Below are positions 1 through 5,106 of a stretch of DNA of 5,865 bases, piece by piece. The DNA comes from an uncultured Bacillus sp. (lineage in GTDB: Bacteria > Bacillota > Bacilli > Bacillales > DSM-1321), in NCBI GenBank assembly GCA_934215995.1, contig CAKQBC010000167.1, positions 1 to 5,865 of the forward strand, in the 5' to 3' direction. Under the pieces are notes generated by a model. It worked only from the letters and a program-made list of their open reading frames with translations. It did no database searches and had not been told where the DNA came from. The stretch's first letter is position 1. Every line of letters begins with the position of its first letter. A program made the translations under genes and the position numbers.

Positions 1-605
1 GTGCTCCACTTAAGCCACATGGCCCTCTTGTTGTCCTGAAAGGGAATTTGGCGCCGGAAGGGGCGGTAATGAAAATCTCCGGCCTTAAGGTAAGCAAAAT
101 GACGGGGACCGCTAAAGTGTTTGATGATGAACCGTCCGCTGCAGAAGCTATCTTAAGCGATGAAATTGTTGCAGGGGATGTAGTGGTCATTCGGTATGAA
201 GGGCCAAAAGGAGGTCCGGGAATGCCGGAGATGCTTTCTATATCGGGCATCCTGATGGGGAAAGGACTTGGCGAAAGCGTTGCTTTATTGACGGACGGCC
301 GTTTCTCAGGCGGCACCCATGGCTTTGTAATAGGGCATATCGCACCGGAGGCTCAAGTGGGAGGCCCGATCGGGCTTATCAAAACAGGCGATACGATTAC
401 GATTGACAGTGAAACGCAAGAACTGAAAGTCCATCTGACCGACGAGGAATTGGCTGAACGGAAGAAAGAATGGAAAGCACCTCCCCTGGTGGCGAGAGGC
501 CAGCTTGCAAAGTATGCCCGCCTTGTTTCCAGCGCATCAAAGGGTGCGGTTACGGATTATTTCGAAACAGCGGAGGAAAAAGAAACAGCCCATACTTCCA
601 GATAA
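1..605 (+). CDS. ilvD: Dihydroxy-acid dehydratase, C-terminal part (5' end outside window)
   Basis: IlvD dehydrates 2,3-dihydroxy-isovalerate and 2,3-dihydroxy-3-methylvalerate to the 2-oxo acids in cytoplasmic valine, isoleucine and leucine synthesis. The frame is open from base 3, so the window holds about the last 200 of the usual ~560 residues. It opens with the family block [11 protein letters not shown]. Next comes [14 protein letters not shown] (from base 195), whose Glu (228-230) is expected to bind the metal. The signature [13 protein letters not shown] follows, with the Ser codon at 306-308; in studied homologues this Ser is the proposed catalytic base. The Fe-S cysteines lie upstream of the window. 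An in-frame TTG at 48 is an internal Leu codon, not a start. The stop is TAA at 603-605, followed by a terminator. The frame is intact and the family assignment is very secure. Confidence 0.97.
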   Translation, partial: APLKPHGPLVVLKGNLAPEGAVMKISGLKVSKMTGTAKVFDDEPSAAEAILSDEIVAGDVVVIRYEGPKGGPGMPEMLSISGILMGKGLGESVALLTDGRFSGGTHGFVIGHIAPEAQVGGPIGLIKTGDTITIDSETQELKVHLTDEELAERKKEWKAPPLVARGQLAKYARLVSSASKGAVTDYFETAEEKETAHTSR

Positions 606-622
606 GCATGGGGAACAGTACT

Positions 623-670
623 GCGCCCGGTACGGCCATTTACAGGCTTTGCCGGGCGCTGTTTGTTTTC
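623..670 (+). terminator. Intrinsic terminator of ilvD
   Basis: A perfect 8-bp GC-rich inverted repeat, GCGCCCGG (623-630) with CCGGGCGC (652-659), has a possible inner GCC/GGC pairing in its loop. It is followed by the T-rich run TGTTTGTTTTC. It starts 17 bases after the ilvD stop. Confidence 0.8.
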
Positions 671-707
671 TTGGAGAATAGGGTTTGGGAATAGGCATAT
701 TGAATAG

Positions 708-749
708 GGAGAAGGAGAGCCATCCAAACCTTCCCGCTCCTCCTTTTTC
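708..749 (+). terminator. Possible second hairpin/terminator between ilvD and brxA
   Basis: The left arm, about 708-720 (core AAGGAGAGC), pairs with the right arm 736-749 (core GCTCCTCCTT). It gives roughly 13 pairs with one bulge and some G-U pairs, around a 15-base loop. The T-run lies inside the right arm rather than after it, so this may be a back-up terminator or simply an RNA stem upstream of brxA. Confidence 0.35.
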
Positions 750-843
750 AAGGGGAAATGAGATTGTTTCGATTGCTTCCATCCGCATTGAAAGTGTTGT
801 ATGCTTATGTTGTTTATGAAATTGGTAAAGGTGGTTTTTAACA

Positions 844-1278
844 ATGTCTAATGCATATGAAGAATATATGAAGCAAGTGGCGCAGCCGATGAGGGATGAG
901 CTCCTTAATGCCGGCTTTAAAGAACTGACGACTGCTGATGAGGTAGCCGATTATATGGCAGAAGCAGAGGGCTATACATTTGTGGTGATCAACTCGGTAT
1001 GCGGATGTGCAGCCGGCCTGGCAAGGCCTGCAGCGACCCGTGCAATCCAGGAAGCCGGGGATAATGTGAATGCTGTCACTGTTTTTGCGGGGCAGGATAA
1101 GGAAGCTACAGCTAAGATGAGGGAATACCTGGCAGATTATCCGCCATCTTCTCCATCAATGGCATTATTCAAAGATGACGAGTGTGTCCATTTTATCCCG
1201 CGGGAAGAAATCGAAAATAACACAGTCGGGGAAATTCTAGCCAATATAGAGGGAAGCTTTGAGAAATATATCGGATAG
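844..1278 (+). CDS. brxA: Bacilliredoxin BrxA (YphP family)
   Basis: A 144-residue cytoplasmic protein of the BrxA/BrxB (YphP/YqiW, DUF1094) family with a thioredoxin-like fold. These proteins remove bacillithiol from S-bacillithiolated proteins, using the first Cys of a Cys-Gly-Cys motif. Here the motif is in NSVCGCAAG, with Cys53 and Cys55, the same positions as in B. subtilis YphP; the following ARPAA is also typical. Length is normal and nothing is missing. The ATG at 844 has a good ribosome binding site, AAAGGTGG at 827-834. I prefer BrxA over BrxB because it sits beside ilvD and ypiP, as yphP does in B. subtilis. Its last 20 bases overlap the proposed ypiP start, suggesting one transcript with coupled translation. 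No convincing promoter was found upstream. Confidence 0.95.
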   Translation: MSNAYEEYMKQVAQPMRDELLNAGFKELTTADEVADYMAEAEGYTFVVINSVCGCAAGLARPAATRAIQEAGDNVNAVTVFAGQDKEATAKMREYLADYPPSSPSMALFKDDECVHFIPREEIENNTVGEILANIEGSFEKYIG

Positions 1279-2056
1279 TAAGGTGATTATAACAACGGCA
1301 GGCAGGACTGACCAGGCTTTGGACCGGAAGGCGGAACAGATTGCCGCCAAGCTTGGCCTTCCTTTCGCCTGCAGGAACAAAAGGAGCGTTTCCGTTTTCC
1401 TGAAAGAATATGAAAATGTATTGGTAGTCGGAAAACAAGCGCTCGAACTTTATGGAAGGTCCTCTAAGGAACCGTATTTTTTTCATCCGAACCTGGCGAT
1501 GGTGCGTGTGAAAAGGCTTGCTGCTGGGAAGAACGACGCCTTCATTGATGCTGCCGGGCTCAAAAAAGGGGATTCCCTGCTTGATTGTACATTGGGCTTT
1601 GCCTCAGACAGCATAGCGGCTAGCTTCGTTGTCGGGGAGACCGGCCGTGTGACGGGAATCGAGGGCAGCAGAATCCTATCTTACATGGCTGAAACAGGTC
1701 TCCGTTCGTGGGAAGGCCAGTTTCCAGAAATGGAGGCTTCCATGAGGCGGATTGAAGTAGTTGCCAGCAATCATTATGAATACCTGCTGGCATGCCCTGA
1801 TAAAAGCGTCGATGTCGTGTATTTTGATCCGATGTTTGAGGAAGGCATTGAAGAGTCCACTGCAATGAGGACAATTTCTGGTTTCGCGGTCTTCACGGAC
1901 ATTAATGAAGACATCATCACCGAGGCAAAGCGGGTTGCACGGAGAAAAGTGGTTATGAAGGACCATTTCCGCAGCAAAAAATTTACCGAACTGGGGTTTG
2001 ACCAGCAAATCAGGAAATCTGCCAAGTTTCACTATGGCATAATATCAGTTGAATAA
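1259..2056 (+). CDS. ypiP: Class I SAM-dependent methyltransferase, YpiP family
   Basis: A 265-residue predicted cytoplasmic methyltransferase; its substrate is unknown. The N-terminal part (about 1-100) starts with the family-like ITTAGRTDQA. The Rossmann-type core then shows motif I, LLDCTLGFASDS (107-118), an acidic end of strand 2 in GIEG (Glu135) that would hold the SAM ribose, and a motif IV, VVYFDPMF (187-194). The DPMF (190-193) resembles the DPPY/NPPY motif of nucleic-acid amino-methyltransferases, so an RNA or DNA target is possible but is inference. The start chosen is TTG at 1259 with GAGGG at 1249-1253, inside the end of brxA. An in-frame GTG at 1283 would give a protein beginning MIITTAGR, which resembles the family's usual N-terminus, but it has no well-spaced ribosome binding site. 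A strong terminator follows immediately. Confidence 0.85.
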   Translation: MRNISDSKVIITTAGRTDQALDRKAEQIAAKLGLPFACRNKRSVSVFLKEYENVLVVGKQALELYGRSSKEPYFFHPNLAMVRVKRLAAGKNDAFIDAAGLKKGDSLLDCTLGFASDSIAASFVVGETGRVTGIEGSRILSYMAETGLRSWEGQFPEMEASMRRIEVVASNHYEYLLACPDKSVDVVYFDPMFEEGIEESTAMRTISGFAVFTDINEDIITEAKRVARRKVVMKDHFRSKKFTELGFDQQIRKSAKFHYGIISVE

Positions 2057-2060
2057 ATCA

Positions 2061-2107
2061 AAAGAGGATGACCCAAACGACAAAGCTTGGGTACATCCTC
2101 TTTTTTT
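2061..2107 (+). terminator. Strong intrinsic terminator of brxA-ypiP, probably bidirectional
   Basis: AGAGGATG (2063-2070) plus ACCCAA (2071-2076) pairs with TTGGGT (2087-2092) and CATCCTCT (2094-2101), giving 14 pairs with a single bulged A. Seven T residues end it (2101-2107). On the minus strand the same stem is followed by TTTTGATTTATT, so it could also end transcription of the small minus-strand ORF at 2154-2225. Confidence 0.92.
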
Positions 2108-2153
2108 GGAAAACATGCTTTTCAATACATGGGGCTGCACAAATGGCTGCAGT

Positions 2154-2225
2154 TTAATCCGTAACGCAAAGCCAGCAAAAGTAAGCAATCATTAATATGC
2201 TTATCGCAGGTGCGGCTATATCCAT
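2154..2225 (-). CDS. Putative 23-residue hydrophobic small membrane protein
   Basis: A short ORF on the minus strand starts at ATG (complement of 2223-2225) and ends at TAA (complement of 2154-2156). Its ribosome binding site is excellent: GAGGAG, with GGAG at the complement of 2233-2236 and 7 bases of spacing. The peptide begins MDIAAPAISILM and ends CWLCVTD. Residues about 5-20 form one hydrophobic stretch rich in Ala, Ile, Leu and aromatic residues, flanked by Asp at both ends, so a single membrane helix is likely. It contains two Cys in C-W-L-C. It lies convergent to ypiP and could share that gene's terminator. I do not recognise the family and propose no function. The case rests on the ribosome binding site, hydrophobicity and position; an ORF this short could still arise by chance. 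Confidence 0.6.
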   Translation of the reverse strand: MDIAAPAISILMIAYFCWLCVTD

Positions 2226-2363
2226 GCAATCACTCCTCACAGTAAGAATATGAATGGTAATCTTTCAGAAAATATTAAAATTACAGGCAAAATATGATTA
2301 AATAGAAGTATGTACGAAAGCCTGCACTTTATATACCCTAATTTATATAAAAGTGAAACCTTC

Positions 2364-2414
2364 AGGCGGTTCAATCGTCTATAAATATAGCAGTTTATTT
2401 TGTGATTGCCGCCT
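2364..2414. repeat. Imperfect inverted repeat upstream of ypjP
   Basis: AGGCGG (2364-2369), a TT bulge and CAATC (2372-2376) pair with GATTG (2404-2408) and CCGCCT (2409-2414). That gives 11 pairs around a 27-base AT-rich loop. No T-run follows on the plus strand, so it is not a standard terminator in that direction. Its role is unknown. Confidence 0.4.
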
Positions 2415-2609
2415 TATGGGAGAAAGCTGGCAAAGAGCGGGAAATGGACATGTGCTTTAATCTGCATCCGGCATAACCGTTTTAATTGATAAACTGGACT
2501 CAGCTTGGATGAAACTTTAAGAAGCTTTCATAATTGCTTGGCCTATAAGTTTGGTGGCCCTGATTTGACAAACGGCCATCTAGAATGGGATGGGGAGTGA
2601 GGGAAGAAT

Positions 2610-3224
2610 ATGCATAAATGGGTAAAGAAAAGTTTAGTCATTTGCTTATCGATTATAACATTGGGAATGGTTTCGCCTGCTGATTTCGAATGGCATCTTG
2701 AAGCGTCGGCCAATAAGCAGGGGAAAAAGAGTGAAGAGGCAAAACCGCTTCAGTCCCATCAGCAAATAGGATATACGGAAGTTGTCTACAATGAATATGA
2801 AGAGCGGGAGCAGGTGCTCACAGCTTTTTATGGAAAAGCGGAAGAGCTCAGCCATGCGAAGTTCGGCGAGAAGATCAAGCCTTACATAGAGGAAGAATTT
2901 ACGGCTGTCATTTTGCCGAAAATTGAAGAGGCGATCGAAGCCTATACAGATACATATATGACGGAAGAACTCCGGAACCTGGAGATATCCTCCAAACCGG
3001 CTTTTGGCGTCAGTGAAAAAATATTCCATATTTATAATAAGGAAACGGGCAAGGATGTAATCCGCTTCCACATCAGGAGAGAAAACCCTCCCAAACAGGG
3101 GCACTGGTTCAATTTTCATTACCATACCGACCAGGATCGCTTTGTAACACATCATCATTTGGGCAGTATATATTGGAGCAGGGACACGCCTCCGCATTGG
3201 GGGAAAGGTGTGGAATACCATTAA
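2610..3224 (+). CDS. ypjP: YpjP-like exported protein with His-rich C-terminus
   Basis: A 204-residue protein assigned to the YpjP family by sequence resemblance and by its place beside ypiP and brxA; the family's function is unknown. It starts with a basic n-region, MHKWVKK, then a hydrophobic segment at about 8-21, so it is probably exported or membrane-anchored. A possible signal peptidase site is Ala-Ser-Ala at 32-34, but the Trp/His/Glu-containing stretch between is long for a signal peptide, so an uncleaved anchor is possible. Residues 55-125 are rich in Glu and Lys and look helical. The last third carries many His: H140, H154, H165, H170, H172, H181-183, H196 and H204. The ATG at 2610 follows GAGGGA (2599-2604), itself preceded by GGGGAG. 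No signal for its regulation was clear. Confidence 0.82.
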   Translation: MHKWVKKSLVICLSIITLGMVSPADFEWHLEASANKQGKKSEEAKPLQSHQQIGYTEVVYNEYEEREQVLTAFYGKAEELSHAKFGEKIKPYIEEEFTAVILPKIEEAIEAYTDTYMTEELRNLEISSKPAFGVSEKIFHIYNKETGKDVIRFHIRRENPPKQGHWFNFHYHTDQDRFVTHHHLGSIYWSRDTPPHWGKGVEYH

Positions 3225-3335
3225 AGTGAACCTTTAACCATAAGCGGGCCATTCTGGACAGCCGTGCGCATGTTCATGATTGAAAGCGTGTTTACAGAAA
3301 ACGCATTGAAATTCATCAGCCAAAGAAGGGGAAAT

Positions 3336-4196
3336 ATGAGTGTTATTCTGGCTTTACTGGCAGCTGTATTCGCTGCTTTCACGAGTATATTGGCAAAAAT
3401 CGGCATCGCGAAAGTCTATTCTAATCTGGCGACTGCATTAAGAACGATAGTCGTCCTTGCTATGGCTTTTCTGATGGTGCTCGTCACCGGGCAAGCTGAC
3501 GGGATATTTGCTGTCCAAGGCAAGGAATTGCTGTTTCTCGTGTTATCGGGATTAACGACAGGACTATCTTGGCTTTGTTACTTCAAGGCCATTCAGATAG
3601 GCGATGTATCAAAAGTCGTTCCCATCGACAAGTCCAGCATTGTCATAACAATCCTGCTGTCATTCATCATACTTGGAGAGCCGGCCAGCCCAATGGTGAT
3701 TGCGGGCGGTGCCGTCATTACAGCCGGAACCTTTATCCTCATCGGGAAAATCAAGAGGGACCCATCTCGGAAATTTTCCGGTTCATATGTATTTTTGGCT
3801 GTGTTGTCCGCTTTGTTTGCCGCTTTGACGGCGATTCTGGCCAAAATCGGGATAGAGGATGTGGACAGCAATGTCGCTACTTTTATCCGGACGGTTGTCA
3901 TCATCCTGTTTGCTTGGGGAATTGTCTTTTTTGAAGGTTCCTATAAACAGCTCGGCAGCATCACGAGAAAATCGTACATATTCCTAGGGCTGTCCGGAGC
4001 TGCGACAGGTTTGTCCTGGCTTTGCTATTTTGCGGCACTGTCGATCGGAAAGGTATCGATTGTAGCGCCGATCGATAAGTTCAGTGTAGTGATTACGATG
4101 ATATTAAGTTTCATCCTTTTAAAAGAAAAGCCGGAAAAAAGGACGGTTTTGGGAGGCATCATCATTACAGCAGGAACACTGTTCCTCGTTTTTTAA
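3336..4196 (+). CDS. EamA/DMT-family transporter, tandem fusion of two half-size units
   Basis: A predicted inner-membrane carrier of the drug/metabolite transporter superfamily; its substrate cannot be read from sequence. The frame is open from a GTG at 3264, but the ATG at 3336 is preferred. It has AAGGGG at 3326-3331, and it begins directly at the first membrane segment, giving 286 residues, the usual ten-helix EamA length. Residues 2-137 and 151-286 align without gaps at about 70 of 136 identical positions (hand count). Shared blocks include ILAKIGI (18-24 and 167-173), TGLSWLCYF (75-83 and 224-232) and PIDK (96-99 and 245-248). Each half resembles the ~140-residue single-unit transporters grouped as COG2510. 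The linker at about 138-150 is basic (KIKRDPSRK). A strong bidirectional terminator follows 18 bases after the stop. Confidence 0.9.
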   Translation: MSVILALLAAVFAAFTSILAKIGIAKVYSNLATALRTIVVLAMAFLMVLVTGQADGIFAVQGKELLFLVLSGLTTGLSWLCYFKAIQIGDVSKVVPIDKSSIVITILLSFIILGEPASPMVIAGGAVITAGTFILIGKIKRDPSRKFSGSYVFLAVLSALFAALTAILAKIGIEDVDSNVATFIRTVVIILFAWGIVFFEGSYKQLGSITRKSYIFLGLSGAATGLSWLCYFAALSIGKVSIVAPIDKFSVVITMILSFILLKEKPEKRTVLGGIIITAGTLFLVF

Positions 4197-4214
4197 CCAT
4201 ATTTAGGGTAAAGA

Positions 4215-4248
4215 AAAACAGACGCTCTTGGATAGAGTCGTCTGTTTT
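4215..4248. terminator. Bidirectional intrinsic terminator
   Basis: AAAACAGACG (4215-4224) and CTC (4225-4227) pair with GAG (4235-4237) and CGTCTGTTTT (4239-4248). That gives 13 pairs, one bulged T and a 7-base loop. Plus-strand transcripts from the transporter end in the TTTT of the right arm. On the minus strand the stem is followed by a run of T. It sits between convergent genes and its last base is shared with the stop codon of the minus-strand small gene. Confidence 0.88.
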
Positions 4249-4475
4249 CATTTATCTTTGACGAAAATGTGGAAAAGCAAGATCGAGAATGATAAAAATG
4301 GAACGGAAAGCAATATGGGAATGAGCCATTCGTTTAATTGGCTGAATAACAGATACCCAAGGAAAACCGACAACAGCAATAAATCCAGATAGACAAACAG
4401 GACCAAAGCCCTGACATCACATACTTCTTTTACATGCTGTGCATATATCTCATACTTGGTTGAACCCCTGTTCAT
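4248..4475 (-). CDS. Small two-helix membrane protein, unknown function
   Basis: A 75-residue protein whose family I do not recognise. The first ~20 residues are polar and helix-prone (KYEIYAQHVKEVCD). Two hydrophobic segments follow, at about 23-45 (rich in Leu, Val, Phe) and 50-71, with a short QLNE turn between them and a basic tail (VKDK). Two membrane helices in a hairpin are likely. The start chosen is the ATG at the complement of 4473-4475, with AGGTG 6 bases upstream (complement of 4482-4486). An ATG two codons upstream and a GTG three codons upstream are in frame but overlap or abut that AGGTG. The gene follows the DUF123 gene on the same strand after about 100 bases, so read-through is possible. 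An 18-base dyad lies just upstream. It ends in the shared terminator. Length, hydrophobicity and a proper terminator support a real gene. Confidence 0.65.
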   Translation of the reverse strand: MNRGSTKYEIYAQHVKEVCDVRALVLFVYLDLLLLSVFLGYLLFSQLNEWLIPILLSVPFLSFSILLFHIFVKDK

Positions 4476-4492
4476 ATGCATCACCTGTGTTA

Positions 4493-4510
4493 ATCATATT
4501 GTTATATGAT
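4493..4510. promoter_or_regulatory. Perfect 7-bp dyad upstream of the two-helix protein gene
   Basis: ATCATAT (4493-4499), spacer TGTT, ATATGAT (4504-4510). The dyad lies 18-35 bases upstream of the proposed ATG on the minus strand, and on that strand it contains TATAAC, which could serve as a -10. It could be an operator or a weak RNA stem. No good -35 was found, so this is tentative. Confidence 0.3.
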
Positions 4511-4575
4511 ATGAGGCTTCGCTGTATATGTTCCTTTGCCTCCATCTTTTTCATTCGTTTTGCCGATTATTTATG

Positions 4576-4959
4576 CTATGAATCATTGCGGCCTTCATTC
4601 AGTAAAATAAGGTGGCCGCCACATTTACAGTCCGAAGAGCCGAAATTCTTGACCGGAATTGTACCGTTCTGAAGGAAAATGGCTGCTAAGGCACATTCCC
4701 CGATGGCACCATCAAATGTTTCGATTTTTGTGATTGTGCAGTACGGACGGAAATAATCGAGGTGCCAGCGATTCGGTTTATCCATTTTATAATGGCGTTC
4801 GACCCTGCTTCTTATATTCTTTTTGGCGCTGCCGATGTACACATAATGCCCATTCGGAAATGGAAAGGTTCCGAAAGCGCCTATGGTTGCCTCTATATCA
4901 TCAGGCAAATGCAGGTGAATGGCATATAAAGTATCGTTTTCATTAATGTTCCATTCCAT
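4576..4959 (-). CDS. DUF123 / GIY-YIG (Uri-type) nuclease-family protein
   Basis: A 127-residue stand-alone protein of the DUF123 family (Pfam PF01986; predicted Uri-superfamily endonucleases, COG1833), related to the GIY-YIG fold. Visible family blocks, in order: LYAIHLHLP near 11-19 for the first strand; GHYVYIGSA (37-45), the YIG-like strand; RSRVERHY (50-57) with the expected catalytic Arg region and His56; RWHLDYF (64-70); GECALA (87-92), whose Glu88 fits the metal-binding Glu; and FGSSDCKCGGHL (106-117), the hallmark C-terminal block. Nothing obvious is missing, so it may be active, but no substrate is established. The ATG has a near-perfect AAAGGAGC (complement of 4965-4972) with 6 bases between GGAG and ATG. 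It is divergent from thyA. Confidence 0.9.
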   Translation of the reverse strand: MEWNINENDTLYAIHLHLPDDIEATIGAFGTFPFPNGHYVYIGSAKKNIRSRVERHYKMDKPNRWHLDYFRPYCTITKIETFDGAIGECALAAIFLQNGTIPVKNFGSSDCKCGGHLILLNEGRNDS

Positions 4960-4988
4960 AAAAAGCTCCTTTAATATTTATCGAATAT

Positions 4989-4996
4989 AGTATACT
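4989..4996. promoter_or_regulatory. Possible -10 element(s) in the DUF123/thyA divergent region
   Basis: The palindrome AGTATACT gives a TATACT -10-like hexamer on both strands. For the minus-strand gene it would place transcription start roughly 20-25 bases before the ATG, which is sensible. No matching -35 is visible at 16-18 bases on either strand, so the assignment is weak. Confidence 0.25.
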
Positions 4997-5052
4997 TTTA
5001 ATAAGAGGCACGTGAGCTTGTCCGGGTGGCAGGCGATAGGCAGAAGGCAATT

Positions 5053-5097
5053 CTGTATGGGCTTGCCGAAAAACATTATGTAATTAATCATACAGGG
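5053..5097 (+). promoter_or_regulatory. Inverted repeat overlapping the thyA ribosome binding site
   Basis: CTGTATG (5053-5059) is a perfect inverted match to CATACAG (5089-5095). Two G-U pairs could extend it to 5051-5097. The right arm runs into the AGGGGGA ribosome binding site (5094-5100). A further GGCAA/TTGCC pair (5046-5050 and 5063-5067) could compete with it. This could modulate translation of thyA but is unproven. Confidence 0.3.
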
Positions 5098-5106
5098 GGA
5101 ATAAAC

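Larger units (their letters stand above)
2108..2609. other. Intergenic region without a large gene
   Basis: About 500 bases between the ypiP terminator and ypjP. It holds one well-supported tiny minus-strand ORF (2154-2225), an AT-rich block around 2325-2350, and an imperfect inverted repeat at 2364-2414. No RNA gene, IS end or riboswitch fold was recognised. No standard sigma-A promoter with correct spacing was found before ypjP: a perfect TTGACA at 2565-2570 is only 10 bases from the next TAGAAT (2581-2586). Confidence 0.6.

Noticed and set aside
48..50. TTG as the start of a separate 185-codon gene
   Set aside because: The frame is open to base 3 upstream and encodes the conserved IlvD stretch before GNLAPEG, so the TTG is an internal Leu.
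788..820. TTGAAA (788-793) as a -35 for brxA
   Set aside because: At a spacing of 17 the -10 position reads TGTTTA, with few matches; better AT-rich hexamers are at the wrong distance.
2416..2460. 14-codon plus-strand ORF starting ATGGGAGAAAGC
   Set aside because: It has no ribosome binding site, it is very short, and its composition has no membrane or toxin-like feature.
2565..2586. Perfect TTGACA with TAGAAT as a promoter for ypjP
   Set aside because: The two hexamers are only 10 bases apart; sigma-A needs about 16-18. With a spacing of 17 the -10 position reads GGATGG.
2646..3221. 191-codon open frame on the minus strand opposite ypjP
   Set aside because: It lies wholly inside ypjP, which has a ribosome binding site, an export signal and family resemblance; the antisense product has no recognisable family.
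3221..3240. Short TTAAAG/CTTTAA stem just after ypjP as a terminator
   Set aside because: Only six AT-rich pairs and no T-run follow; it is too weak to call.
3264..3335. GTG-initiated 24-residue N-terminal extension of the EamA transporter
   Set aside because: It has no ribosome binding site, the extension is not hydrophobic or family-like, and the ATG at 3336 has AAGGGG at proper spacing directly before the first membrane helix.
3569..3934. Open frames on both strands within the EamA gene
   Set aside because: They are shadows of the transporter frame; their products are Cys/His/Arg-rich or low-complexity with no ribosome binding site.
4439..4672. 77-codon plus-strand ORF across the two minus-strand genes
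   Set aside because: It is antisense to the two-helix gene start and the DUF123 end, has no good ribosome binding site, and matches no family.
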